DNA from: Megamerina dolium
Lineage: Eukaryota > Arthropoda > Insecta > Diptera > Megamerinidae
Length of the DNA: 64,000 bases
Reading direction: 5' to 3'
Assembly: GCA_963854835.1 (NCBI GenBank)
Contig: OY978525.1
Location: 76,609,628 to 76,673,627 of the forward strand
In this document: positions 32,060 to 46,000 of the stretch, in pieces
How the letters are laid out: every line of letters starts with the position of its first letter
Numbering within the stretch: position 1 is the first letter of the stretch
The notes under the pieces: generated by a model
What the model was told of the DNA's origin: nothing
What the model saw: only the letters and a program-made list of their open reading frames with translations
Database searches by the model: none
Made by a program: the position numbers and the translations under genes

Positions 32060-33062
32060 TTCGAACGGATTTGATAACAGATGTCGCTACTAGTTTATTA
32101 TTCCATTGTTTCATCTGGCAACACCGTAATTTTGAAGTGGCTTGAAGACTTTCTTTTAAAGTATGTCATTTCGCTGAAGTGTAAACAACATAGTTTCTGT
32201 GTACTCCGAAAATGTCAAGTTCTGTTCCGAATAGTTGGCGGGGACTTTTACTTCATTACTTCAATATGAAGAAAAAGGCTGCCAAGTGATCGTATTTTAA
32301 TGAAAGTTTACGGTGACCACGCTTTAGCTGAACAAACTTGTCAGAAGTGCTTTGCACGATGTAAAATTGGCACCGTTTATTTAGAAGACGAAGAATGACC
32401 CACCGAACGAAGAGCCACCAAAGTTTGAGGATGAAGAATTGGAGGCAAGGCTCGATGAAGATCCATCACAAACGCAAGATTAACTCGCAGAAACACTTGG
32501 GGTAACTGAGCCAACAATTTGCCAATTTTAAACGTAGTGGGAATTATCCGAAAGTTAGGAAATTGGGTGAACAACTGGTCCGACGACAAAAAAGAAAGGG
32601 TTTTGCATCGAATTGTGACTGGCAACGAAAAGTAGGCCCATTACGATAATCCAAAACTGCAACATATCGAGCAACATATGGATACCCCGGCCATGTCGAA
32701 TCATCGACGGCCGAATATTCACGGCGAGAACATGCTGTGTATTTAGTGGGACCGCATGTTACGGCACGCCCTAAAACGTACTCAGAAACTCTCAAATGGG
32801 AAGTCCTACCCCACCCGCCGTATAGCCCAGATATTGCTCCTTGCGATTACCACTTGTACCGACCGATGACACACGGCCTGAAAGAACAGCACTTCCATTC
32901 TTACGAAGAAGACACAAATTGGGTCGATTCATGGACTGCCTCGAAACATGTGTTCTTCCGACGCGGAATCCATGTGCTGCCAGAAAGATAGGAAAAAGTA
33001 GTGGAAAATAAACCACACGAACTTATTTATATTCCCATTACTTTATATTTATACCTATATCT
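32060..33062 (+). mobile_element. Degraded mariner, lineage 4 (irritans-like), inside a LINE
   Basis: Frames show the helix-turn-helix part (KVYGDHALAEQTCQKCFAR, DEELEARLDEDPSQTQ), a VTGNEK-like remnant of the first catalytic motif near 32618 and the C-terminal part (LKWEVLPHPPYSPDIAPCDYHLY at about 32787, FRRGIHVLPER). The middle of the catalytic domain, with the second Asp, is deleted. At about 1.0 kb it is shorter than the 1.3 kb usual for the family. Confidence 0.82.
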
Positions 33063-33064
33063 TT

Positions 33065-33440
33065 AAGGACTCCCTTGACGATATTTTGTGTGTATCTGAG
33101 ACTAGGTTCGGATCTGATTTTTCAGACCAGCTTTATTCCATCTACTGATGAAAGCTTTTTAAGGATGAAAGGTGCTGGAAGAGAAGTGGTGGTGTTGCGG
33201 TCTATTTTAGATGTGATATTGATGTCCAGGTCGTAAGCTAAAGCAAGATGATTGAGTTTATTAATGTTGAAATATTTTACAGTTGTACCAAGCGTCTGAT
33301 ATCGTGTGTTTATAATCCACATCGCGGTTTTAGCCTTGATCAATTTTCCTTCATATTTCTGAAAGAATGATTGCTTATGACAATCTTGTTATATGCGGAG
33401 ATTTTAACATTAACTTATTGATGAATGATAGTACCAATAA
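33065..33440 (+). pseudogene. Jockey/CR1-like LINE endonuclease fragment, 3' part
   Basis: It reads DDILCVSETRFGSDF, then a VAVYFRCDIDVQVVS segment, SCVYNPHRGFSLDQFSF and a CGDFNINLL-like motif: consecutive APE endonuclease blocks (SETW, GGVAIY, YRPP-like, GDFN). There are frameshifts between blocks. It ends before the RT. Confidence 0.7.
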
Positions 33441-33611
33441 TAATATATTTTGATAACTTCGTTGTAAAATACGAAACACGAGATTAAGAAGGCGGTGAAA
33501 GGATCGTCACATCGGATTTCCACGGTTGTCATTTGGCGTTTATCGTCCCGCAGTAGTTTCTGATAGGCACGTATATTTCTTTTGAAATAGTGAAAATAGG
33601 AGCGGTACATT
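33441..33611 (-). other. Unrecognised open stretch (possible exon or TE piece)
   Basis: On the minus strand a clean frame of about 45 codons includes NIRAYQKLLRDDKRQMTTVE and then IRCDDPFTAFLIS. Composition looks like real coding sequence, but I do not recognise the family and no splice signals are convincing. It sits between a LINE endonuclease relic and an RTE tail, so it may be an unnamed TE fragment. Confidence 0.3.
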
Positions 33612-33865
33612 AAGGGTGAACTATATGTTGGCCACACGCTAAGAAAGCAGCCAGATAGCATCACGCGAATGTCGCTTGAGTGGAACCCGCAGGGGAGCAG
33701 AGGCGGCGGACGACCAAGAAACACCTGGAGACGATCAATACTGGGTGAGCTAGCTGCTGCCGGCATCACATGGGAAGGCGCTAGATCAACTGCCCAAAAC
33801 CGTGTGCGATGGCGAAGCCTTGTGGAGGCCCTATGCTCCAATAAGCAGTTTAAAGGAGAAAAAAA
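33612..33865 (+). pseudogene. C-terminal end of an RTE/BovB-like LINE ORF
   Basis: It encodes VGHTLRKQPDSITRMSLEWN, then PQGSRGGGRPRNTWRRSI and ELAAAGITWEGARSTAQNRVRW, with a stop soon after. This RGRP.NTWRR...W.....A..R..W pattern is the typical C-terminus of RTE-type LINE polyproteins. It differs from the RTE-like family at 45228-47800. It is a 5'-truncated insertion, the usual LINE fate. Confidence 0.8.
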
Positions 33866-34010
33866 CAGAAAAAAAATATGTAAAGTAAGCCAGCATGATA
33901 GTATGCACAAACATTGAAAGTTGAGTTGTCAATTTTGAACTTCAAATAGTTCTACCACCTACACTTCTTAATTTTAATTCTGTTTAATTTCAGTAAAAGA
34001 ATTAGTGAAC

Positions 34011-34016
34011 TTTATT
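34011..34016 (-). promoter_or_regulatory. AATAAA poly(A) signal of the MtnB gene
   Basis: AATAAA on the minus strand, 11-12 nt after the stop codon at 34028-34030. It is the first such signal downstream of the gene. The 3' UTR would then be very short. Confidence 0.6.
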
Positions 34017-34027
34017 AGTTTTAAATC

Positions 34028-37000
34028 TTATAAAAGTTTACATTTCCTCATTTCCACGGCGATTGAAAACAAATAATCATAGCACTCTGCCCTGTAACAT
34101 AAGAGGATCTCGGTTAATAATGGAGTTATATAATATTTTAAACAAATTCATTTACATTGTTTTAGCTTGCTGCCAACTCTGGCCCCAAACATACACACCG
34201 TGACGACGTACCAGCACTGCTGTACAACCAGGATGTCGCATCATTGCGGCATACATTGTGTTTGCGAGATCTCTTTCAAACGGTGTATTTTCAATAATTG
34301 GCACAATAAGCTCTTCATCATATCGCAAATTTCTTTTTAAATCGTCATCATAAATGCCCTGAAACACATTGTACTTAAAATAAGTTGAATTAGCAATATT
34401 TTACCTCCATCTGCTCCTACTTTTATCATTTCCAAGTGCGAGCAACGAAACTCCTCACCAGACCACAGCAATGTTGTCATAACTGCATGTTGTGAATGGG
34501 TGTGAATTACGGCCTTTGAATTTCGATGGTGATAAGCAAGCATGAAAAGTGGTGTACATTGACTTTTCGTTAAACTGCAACCAAAGCCACATAAACAAGA
34601 GTAAGGTAATTGAGTCTAAATCAATTTATGAACTAAGTGACTTCAAATTATATGAGGAATACTAGGTGAACAAATAAGATTTGCAAAGTTTCTTAAAGAT
34701 ACGTATGTACTAATATACAAGATCCAAGAGTTTGTTAGATTTTGTTTGAATAGAGTCCAAATGCAGTTAGTAAAATTAATTAACCCAGAGAACCCTAGTA
34801 TACCAAAAATCATTTTTATACTTAGTAATAGCCTAGAGAGACGGCAGCGTTAATCCGGATTACCGGCGCACTTAATCTGAATGAAATATTAACCTGACAG
34901 ACGGCAGTATTACGGATTAACTAAACGGCTGATTGCTGTTTTATTAGGTCTGATCACATCACATTACTATCACTATCAATTTCTGTCATCTGTCACTCTC
35001 GATATGAGAAAATCTACAAGAAGTATGTGAACTGTAAACTATCAGAAACTTGTAAATAGACATTCACAGTTCGTAATTGACAGCTGGATTTATTTGTTCG
35101 CCAACGCTTTTCATGTTGAAAACTGTTAACAATTGATGAAAGTATTTTATAAGCGAAGAAACCTAATATTTTGTAAAATGGATGGCAATAGAAAATTTTC
35201 AGCAGTGTTGCCATCGCAAATTGCCCTAATCCTCTTTTATTTTGAGAATTAACTCATAGAGTTAATGCGGATTAGCTGCAGTTAATGCCCGAGTTAATTC
35301 GAATTAACTCGGTAATCCGGAATTAGGCTGCCGTCTGTCTAGGCTATAAGATCGCGTAACTGCTTCATTTATTGTCGTTCATTGTTCATTGTCGTTGTTC
35401 TTCTGCAGTAGAAATGTGCGGTGTGTGATTTTGAAACTTGTGAATTTGAATAATAGAAAATTATACAATACATAGTATACGATTGGAACGGTATGTTATT
35501 TTAGTATAATGAAGTTAAAATTATGTTTCTATTATATTTTAAACGTCATTTTCACAGTATCAAGTTAACTCATAGAATGGAGTTAACTCACTGTTTTCAG
35601 TGTTAGTTAACTCCATTCTATAAGTTAACTTACTAGTGTGAAAATGGCCCTAAAAGTTAGATGAAATGTATATATTGATATGTAGTAGTTTTGTAAATTG
35701 ATTGTACATTTCAATATACTATAACGTCTACTTAGGTTTTTTATTATAGAGGGTTTTCGCTTCTTGCGACTCTTGCTTTATTGGAAGACGATGAAGAAAT
35801 TCCTTCTAAATAAAGCTCGAAAGCAACTAATGTATCAAAAAGTCGAAACAAGTTGCTCCAAAGGAGTAGAAATTCGTTACGATCGACTGGACCATATTGT
35901 AGTACCACATGAAAAAACAAACCCGTTGTGAATTTTGTCATCAGAAAACCACTATCAGATGCTGGAAATCTGATATTGTGCACACCAAATGTTTTATTGA
36001 TTTTCGTACTAATAAATAATAAGTTTGTTTACATCACTTATTGTCATTTTTGTTTTTGTTTTGTTTTTTGTTTTAGCTTATAAATATATTCTTATATCTG
36101 TTGTGCGGTTAATAACTTTTAGGGTTATCTGGGGTAAATAGCTTCAAAGTATAAGGCGACACCAATTGATTTTATTTATGCCCCTATTACGAATGGCAAC
36201 TCTATCAGTTGCCTACGCGTATTTATTTCAAAGCGTCTGATATCTTCGGTTGCCATGGATAATTCGAGCTTGATGTCACAACTGCTACTCAGGCAACTGA
36301 TCTTGCGTGAATTGCCATCCGTAATAGGAGCATTACTCTTTAGTTAACGTAATTAAAAAATTTTCGACAAAGGAAACTAAAAAAAATCACTTGATCAGCA
36401 AACATAGGTGCTGGAAATTGTAGTATGTACATTAGGTTGGATTGCTGCTTATACAAAAAACACTTAAATGTCCGTCTCTTAATTGATAGCCTTGAAAGGT
36501 CCTAGGCACCATTATAATTTTTTTTTTTTTGGAACATAGCGCTCTTTTTGCATTAATGACATTTAAATTTAAATTAAAAATACTATATATCGTCTCGATG
36601 AGTACTATTTTTGTTCTTAGGTGTCATCTATGACCGATTTCCCAGTCGGCAAAACGTCATCATTCACTCGAGTTGTACAACCAAACATTTACAAAACTAA
36701 AGCCCTTAAAAATTCTTGAAACTTTTGCCTTTGAAGCGTTACATTTAGTTCATAAACGACAATTCTACAACAGTTCGAAATTTTAGTGATTAACATAGCA
36801 AGTAGTAACTTATTATATATATTATATATTTAGGGTATTCATAAAGTGTCATAACACGTATTGTCATATTATCTTAAGTTTACATAACAGTGTAAAAAGT
36901 TTTGTTGTTGGTAACTATACAAAAGCGACGAACAAAATACAACTTTGTATCTTATGTTTCTTGGTGTTGTAACTCATAAGCTGTTTCTCTGTAGTTATTC

Positions 37001-40000
37001 TTTTTCTTCTTCGTCGCTTGAAAATGAATATATCATTGTAGCGTCTCATACTAATTAATTATAAACATTTACTTGACTTGTGACTGTACGAGTATATCCA
37101 ATGCTTGCTTTTTGCACAAAGCAGTTATCATTTTGTTTTTCACTTTCCCTTGGCATTTTTAATTTAAGTCTCGGTCAAAATCGATACTCGGCTGACTAAG
37201 TATTAAAATATCATATATGATACAATTATGACGGCGATATATGAGGCGAGGATATTCATGTTTCATAATTTCGTTCAACTTGAAGATATGACATATTACT
37301 TTATGGGATCGTATGAATCACCTAATTAGTTCTTATAATATGGACTTGGTTGGCTTATGTGTTCGAAAAAGTTCGATTACAAATTTAACCAAAAAATTAA
37401 ACACTTTCTTTTATTTGAAACGAGCTATATTAAATTAATCGTTAAACCAAATAATCATTTGAAAAATCGCTCCAAGTGCATTTTCTGGCCTCTAGGGAAT
37501 TTAAATGAACACCATTAAGAGAATTTTGAAAAAATCGAAACAAATTAAAATCTGAATGTGCAAGGTCCGGGCTATATGATGGACGCATCAAAACTTCCCA
37601 GCCAAGCGAACTCATTTTCTGCCGAGTTATCAAAAATGTGTGTGGTCTGGGATTGTCATGATGGAATACAACATCTTCTCTATTTATCAATTCTGGCAGT
37701 TTTAATTGAATTGCTTCGATCTCGTTAATTGTTGGCAGTAGAGATGAGAATCAATCGTTTGACCATGATGCTCGTAATGAACAATTCCCTTCTAATCGCA
37801 CCAGACACAAAGCTTTACCTTTCTTGGTGTCAATCCCGACTTTGGCACCGTTTGTGAAGCTCCGGCTTGCTTCGTCCATGATCTTTTTCACACATTATTG
37901 TCGTACGTGATCCACTTTACATCGCCCGTAATCATTCGCTTCAGAAATGGTTCGATTTCGTTTCATTTTAGAAATGAATGGCAAAGGGAAATTTGTTCCA
38001 TTAAAATTTTCACTGTGAATTCCTTCAGCTTTCTTCAAATGGTTGATAAATATTTGGTGATGAATGCCTAGTTCCCTAGCAACGTCCACGTGGTTGTGTG
38101 CCGGTCTTGCTCAACTTTTCCAATGATTTCATCGACTTTTTCAGTGATTGGTCGACCAAAGCGAGGTGGATCTTTAACATCAAAATTATCAGATCAAAAA
38201 CGAGCAAACCGAAGTGGCTGCCGTTTTTGTAATTACATCGCCTCCGTAAACTTCACAAATTTGTTCAGCAGCCTGTGACGCTTTCTTACCTTTTCTATAA
38301 TAGAAAATCAGAATATGACGATAATGTTCCGAATTTTCACTCATTTTTGAATGTAGATAACTTTACACAGAATAATGCCATGTTAATGTCTTCTAGTTGG
38401 TGCCGTAGCTCAGTGGTTAGTGCGTTGACCTTCTGATCTGTAGGTTGTGGGTTCAATCCCCGGCTGAAGCACAATAAAATTTAATATCGAAAAGATTTTC
38501 GAACGGTACCCACCTGCCGGCAAGAATTGGCAATTTTTCTGGCAGTAACAATTTGCCAAAAATGCTTCTTAAAAGATCTCTGTGGCAAAACTAAGTTAAA
38601 GTGATGTCACAAGGGTTCTGCCGTTCGGAACCGGCTAATATAAGTAGGTCCCTTATAATGTTGCCCAAATTTAACACGCACAACAGTATTGGAAGAGAAG
38701 CTCGGTGGTATCACAATGGGCCTTTCCGGCCTGAGTGTGTTCTCTCAGAGAAAGGGTAGCCCCATAACCTAACCTAATGTCTTCTAACAAAATGAAATCA
38801 CCAATGAAGATGCAATTAATATTACCAGAGATGTTACATTTTAGAGCCATCTACCCATAATTTGCTGCCGAACTTTTTCGAATACTAATATATACGATAT
38901 TTATAGAGAGTTGTTGCAAGTTGTCGCAATGGGCAGACACTGCAATAGTTATAAGAACGAGACCTTGAAGGACTTTGATACACTTCAAGGTTGATATCTC
39001 AGTCATATTCGTATGCATTCAAAATAATTCTATCTCGTTGAAAGCACAATTAAATGGAGTTGAAAGATTTGTATATTATTACTATGGCATTACACATATA
39101 AAAAGAAATAAACTAAATTTGAATATAAAACAAACGGTAAGCATTTTAGATTTTCGATATAGGAGTATTAGGCGTAATAACCCTCCCATATTTTAAAGGA
39201 ATATAGAAAGTTATTTACCATTATAAGTGGGTATCTATATGTCTCCTTTCTAATTTTATTCTAAAATGAAAAATAAAGTATATAATATCGAAGTTAACGT
39301 TAAAACATACGTTAAGGCCTCTGAAAAACAAGGCATCAAGTAGGAAGTGGATTTGTTATTAGTAAGAGACTCCGACATCCGACAACGGGATGAGGCTGAT
39401 TGACCTTAACGCAGCACGCGACAGTAATTAGTAGTACCAGGTTACAGCATCTTGACATCCGTCAAGACGTCACTTTATACGTAGTGGTCGACGGTAGGGA
39501 TGCTTCCATCGTTATGGACGTTAAAACGATCCGTGGTGCCAACATCGACTACTTTGCTGCGGCTTAGGTGAGAACAAGTTTATGTGTTGCAAACAACAAA
39601 CATAGTACGACACAGCAAAACCTGACGTCAGTAAGCTGTGATCACCAGGGATAGCAAATACTTTTGTTGCTCGATTATCGGACCTACTTATGCAGAACAG
39701 TCTCCCACTTGAGTACACATATATATCCCAATCCATGACTACTGGTGCTGAAGAGGTAATCGATTGATACCAGCTTCTGATGAATGAGTAGTATGATCAC
39801 GAGCGTTGTGACGCTATCGCAGACAAAGACACCGCCTACAGAAAAACCCTCCGTGCAGATGCTACGCGATCAGTTATAGAGCGGTCTTTTCAGTTGTAAG
39901 TGTAAGGGGATAAAGATGAGTGGAGAAAGGAATGAGACAGGAATTCTTTGAGAAGAAGGTCGGAATGTTCAACAACCTGATTGGACTTAACCAGGGTCGT

Positions 40001-43000
40001 AAATCTACCATCGACCAGATTTTCACACTACGCTAAAAACTGGAAAAGACTCATGTAAACACACCATCTATTTGTTGATTATAAAGCCAATTTCGACTGT
40101 CCAAAAAAAAACTACCTTTACACAACAATGACTAAGTTTGGGTTCCTACGAAGCTTACGCAATTCACAATTCACAAAATTTCAGACAATTAGTTATCGTG
40201 TGACTTTTTCAATCATATTATGCAGAAAATAACACGATCTGCTGATCTACGATATAATGGCACTACCTTCAACAAAAGTGTCAAGCTGTTGACGTATGCC
40301 AATGACATTGACATAATTGGAATGCACACGCAAGCAGTCAATGCAGTATTCTCAGAGTTGGAAAGAGAGTCGAGGTAATGGGCCTTACGGTCGACGAGGA
40401 CAATATGATGTACCTACTGTCAACAAACAAAGAGTCCCAGCTTTTTGTACAGAACGTCACTGTTGACAACTACGCATTTGAAGTAGTGCCTGTCATTACA
40501 TATGGCGCCGAAACTTGGACAATTTCCACCTTAGATGGGAGAATGCTTAAAGTGTTCGAGATAAAAGTCATACGCAAGATATTTGGACCTATCGTGTATC
40601 GAATAAGGTACAACCAGCTGTATTATGACCTGTATGACAACACCGACACCGTAAAGCGCATAAAAATTCAACGACTAGGTCATGTCGAGCGAACTAAAGA
40701 ACACGCTCCAGCTAAGGTGTTATGTTCGGCTTGGAATTTCTAATTGGGGCCAGCTAGTGAAGGATATGTCTGGTGTAGCATGCTGAACTAAGCCTAAATT
40801 AATTTTCTGTTGTCGTGGTCATATAAGCACGGAAGTGTTATTTATTGCATGCTATGTTGTTATGTAATGCTGAATTATTTTTCAGAAAACATACAACACA
40901 TATAGGGCTTTTTGTGACTTTTTTGTGAAAGATTTATTAAATAGGCGCACAAATTCTCATTAAAGGGTACAAATGAGAAACCATCATTTCTCCTATTATT
41001 TTAGGAATTTGTTATCAAAAATAGCCAAGCTTGGATGACTTTCGCGTCAGCAGTATTCTTCAAAAGTATCTAATTTATGCCGAAAATAGGATTGAAGGAT
41101 GCCATATCGAGCACAATAATTCATTTATAAAATCCTTTTTTCCTATTTTGTAAATTAAATGCATATATTAAAGAGAATAAATTTTTCACAAAAATTATTG
41201 CTTATATATCGGCTGGAGTTAATTTAACAGCTTGCCTGTGGCAATAAGAAAGCGATAAAAACGACTCATCCAGGCAATAAGAACACGATTCTGGCGATGG
41301 TTCCAAGATAGAAAAAGTCCTTCACTACTATGAAAGCGTACTTGTTCAGGAACCTTACACAAAGGTAGTTGGCAAATTTTGCAGTATCGTTTCTTATGTA
41401 CGGTACATAGAACATTGAGCTTCCAATCGTCGAGAATGCTTTCGTTCGACCATATTCTACTCAAGAGCTGGTGCATGTAGGCGAGTAGCTCATCGCTTTC
41501 CCTCTTAAACAACTCAAGAAGCAGGCCATCAACACCTGCAGTTTTGTTGTTTTCGGCCGTATAAGTGCTTTTTCAACACCATCATTTTGTAAGATTTATT
41601 AACTCATATAATAGCATCTTTCCATTTCTATTTCATTATGAAAAAAAAATGTTATTATATGAAAGCATTAATATCTTTGGAGGCATACAATAAAACTCAA
41701 TCTAAAATAGCTTTGCAAGCCGGCATTTTATTTCCTGTTGCTAATTGGAGAATTAAAATGTAAAACAATGAGACATCTTTCTATTTATTTAGGTATCCTA
41801 ATTCATACTTCATACTTCATTATTTCAGGTTCACCCACACACTATATAAATATTTTATAAATTTCAGGATTTATTTCAGTGTAATCAAAAGAGGAAAATC
41901 AACAACAGGTCATGGATTGAACAGTTATCTGAGATACGCTTTCCGGTAATCAGCTCAGTAGTACACTTTTTTTAAATAGTGTTCCAGGTAGGAGCATGGA
42001 GATTTTAAAAAGAAATCTATTAGCGATTGAGTGTTTTGATGCTTAGTTATAGTTATATTGAAGTTAAAAATCACGAATATTTAATAATGTGAAGTCGAAT
42101 TTCGCTTTTATTTTTTCACAAACACAAAATGAGGCATTATTTTTTATTATTAATGTTCTTTTAAAATAGTTTGTTTTATATACAATACATACCGTTCTTT
42201 TCAATTAATCTGGGTATTTTAACACAACGCTAAAAGATTTAGAAAGTAACGTTTTACCATAGTAAATTCTATCGGTGAAGGACAAGTCTTCTGGGTTGAT
42301 CGGTACTCAACCGATATAGGTATCAAACGAAAGAGGAAACTCCTGGCAATTGAGCAAAAGAACCACTTTAAAATATATCTGAAGAAATAATTACAGAAAA
42401 TTAATTTTTTAATTTATACTTGAAGTAAAAACAACTATTATCTAAAAAAAGCATGTTAAAATATATTATTTTTGCTCCCTAACGCCAACACTTAAATTTT
42501 ATCTGATTACTAGTTCGGTGTAAAACAAAACTTTTAAGATAACTACTTTATAAAAAATGATATTCGTGGCTTGAGGTTGGCCATGCTTTAGATACCGTGA
42601 AGTGCAGTATATATGATATAAAGTATTTGGCCCATTAAGTTAAATTATTAACATCTTCCTAAGGCATGGTACAATAAGCATGCATCGATTTCCAATATGG
42701 ATAGGTTGTCTATAAGAGGGTGAAAACCCCAAAATGAGTTCCAAGGCCCAAAGTTCGCTGGCTTTTACATATTTGTTTAATAGTTTCAAATGCTCTTTGT
42801 AAATGTTCAAATGTCTAGCACCTTCCTATTCAATTATTTTTTAGACATTTTGAACACATCAAGCCCCCATACATTATCACAAAAAAAAATACATGTTAAA
42901 TATGTATCTGTTTAAATTAATTTCTAACACAAATGAGGTGGTAAATTAGTAAATTGCTAGCCATAGATTGAAACTGCCGTTGACCACATACCATATCTAT

Positions 43001-46000
43001 ATCTATATATAGATATATAAAACAAGTTTACAAAAAGCGTATGTTTCCCTCTGTATTCAGTAATTTTCAACCTATTTTATTGGTTTTTTTTTTTTAATTT
43101 AGATAATTACGGCAGGAAGGTAATAGGCTAAACAAATTTATGAAACATTCACATTTTAAAAAGTAAAAGAAAAAATTAAATGAAATTAAGCTCACGCTAT
43201 GTATGACCAATATACATTCTACTCATACACATATCCATCCACATAAATATTTATGCTCACCGAACTCAGAAAATGCATGTAGTAAGTGTAGAAATACATT
43301 CACAAATTTGAAGCAATTTGGCGCTTTCAGCCAATTTTTCACATAATGTAGGCTGAAGTATCAATTTATGTTCGCAGTTTACGCAATCGTATATTGGATG
43401 GTATACCGCAAAGCGGTCCTATGATGGAAGGCCACAGAGTGAGCGTTTTGCGACGGCAACCAAGTAAATTTATGAAAATATTTTTCGAGTTAAATTTATA
43501 GTGCAGAATGAAACCATAAAAAATTCAACCAAATATCTGTATCTGCGACAGCCACATAAGGCATGACCCAAAGTTCAAAATTCTTATCAAAATTAATTAA
43601 TTCCCAATCGTATTTTAAGACATAGTTACCAAAAGAAATGCTTTTGTTTTTATTTGAAGCAGAAAAATAAAATTTCATAAATTAATAAAAAGATCGATTT
43701 TCATCAAAAATACCCTAGCAACAATTTACCACCGGATTAAAAGCCAAACAATTTCTTTCCAATGGTACCTACATAAAAAATATTTTAAACAAATTTATGT
43801 TTTCATGTTTTTTAATGTTCGTAGTGGTTTTTTTTGCGATAGAAGTGTAAAAAAGCAAGGAGACAAAGCGGTAAACATAGTTTAAGAGCAAACACAGGAA
43901 AGTATAGATTACTCCTCTGTTCATTGAACTTGGTCTACACATCTATAGAAACAAGTGCGAAATAGCACACCCTAACAAAAAAAAATAAAATTTCTTTGTT
44001 TAGAGCCATGTAAGGCGTGGCTCAAGGTCAAAGCTCAAATTTACGATAGAAATCACTCAATAAATTCGCAATTTTTTTTTAAATATGGGTATGAGAAGAA
44101 AGGTCTTTTTAATACCTTTTCACTGATATATAATATATTATATCTATTTTTCACGTTTTAAAAGAAAGTTATCAAGAACCCAAATTTGAAACATTTTCTT
44201 TTAAAGAGCCGATTTTTGTTTTCGGAAATAATCCTTATTAAACTATCGAAATTTATCACCACATTAAAGGCCATACAATTACTTTTTAATGATATATAAA
44301 GCATATTTTTTCAAAATGTATATATATTGCTAATATTATTTTAAAGCTAATACTTCATAAAGTTTTTTCAATATGGACGGAATATATCAACAATATGTCA
44401 ACAGGATGTCTTTTTTGAATTGCGCAAAACAAGTAACCGTTAAAAGCTCTACGCCGGAATCAGGATCATCTGTATTTCAAAATGTCTCTTTTGACAGATG
44501 AACTTCGGCCGTGTGCAAAAAAATAACTCTTATAATTTCTAAAACAGCTCTGTAAGAAAGGTCTGAAAAAATAATGTCACAAAGGCTCTACTGTTCGGAA
44601 CCGGCACGTTGGTCTCTTCCCATACTGTCCAAAATTTAACACGCACAAACGTACTGGAAGAGAAACTCGGCTAAAGAGCCCTTCGGGGCATATAAGAGCC
44701 ACATATTTTCTTATAGGCCCGAATTCGGCTTCATGATTATCAGTATTTTATTATATTTACATTTACCACTATGATTTCTCTTATCTCATTACTTTTTCTA
44801 AACACTACATACACTTAAAAAAAATTGCTTTATTCACCACTGAAAAGGTAATTGTATTGTTATATGGTGCTAAATATTCGATAGGTTAATAAGGCTTATA
44901 TTCGAAAAACAAAGTTTTTGAAAAAAAAAAAATTTTCAAATTTATATTTTTGATACCTTTCAAAAGGTGAAAAAGTATTAAAAAGACCTTTCATTTGATA
45001 ATAAGGAAATGCGAATTTATTGAGTAATTACGATCGCAAATTTGAACTTTGACCTTGGGCCACGCCTTATATGGACGTTACTAACAAATAATTTTTCATT
45101 TGTTATATTCATAAAAATAAGCAGAGCATAATTAAATATGGGTGGTCTGGTGCTGTTTTCGCAAGGTAACGTGTCTAACTGCCTCAACTTGGTGGGGCTA
45201 GCGAAATCCTTTTTGAACTCATCCGCAAGTCAACTCACTGGCTGTCACGTAGTTTAATCTGAGCGCTATGTGATGATACCTTTATTTGTTAATGAGGAGT
45301 AGGCATGTAGCTTGCTCTGCTTACTATGAGATGGCGCTTTCATTATTAATAATGGGGGCCCTCCCATATCTACTACAGTTGCCATGTTGAAAGGCGCGAA
45401 TTACAATGTGCCCCCGCCACGATATCAAAATCGTGCTGGCGACTTTAATGCCAGGGTGAGCAAGGAAGGTACCTTTGGTCCAACTGTCGGAAAATTCAGC
45501 CTCCACCAGAACACCTCCGATAACGGAATGAGGCTGATCGACTTCGCCGCAGCACGAAACATGGTAATTGGTGTTACCAGATTCCAGCATCTCGATATAC
45601 ACAAAGCGACATGGCTGTCTCCAGATCAACGTACAAGAAACCAAATTGATCATGTGGTGATTGACGGAAGGCATGCTTCCAGTGTGATGGACGTGAAATC
45701 GATCCGTGGTGCCAACATCGACTCGGATCACTACCTTGTTGCAGCTAAGGTGCGCACACGTTTATGTGTCGCAAATAACAAGAGAAGTCCCACACAGAGA
45801 AAGCTCGACGTCAGTAAGCTGCGATCACCAGAGACAGCAGATGCATTTGCCACTCGACTATCGCATCTGCTTATGCAGAACACTCCCCCACTTGATGATA
45901 CATGCGCACGGTGGACACATATATCCCATTCCATTACTACTGCTGCCGAGGAGGTAACCGGTTACTACCGGCCTCTGAGAAATGAATGGTATGATCAGGA

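Noticed and set aside
33410..33910. 166-codon minus-strand frame
   Set aside because: Its first two thirds are the antisense of the RTE C-terminal domain at 33612-33865. Only the last part is noted separately as unidentified.
35744..35983. 79-codon minus-strand frame with poly-Ser
   Set aside because: No homology pattern; the opposite strand shows only a weak Harbinger-like acidic stretch.
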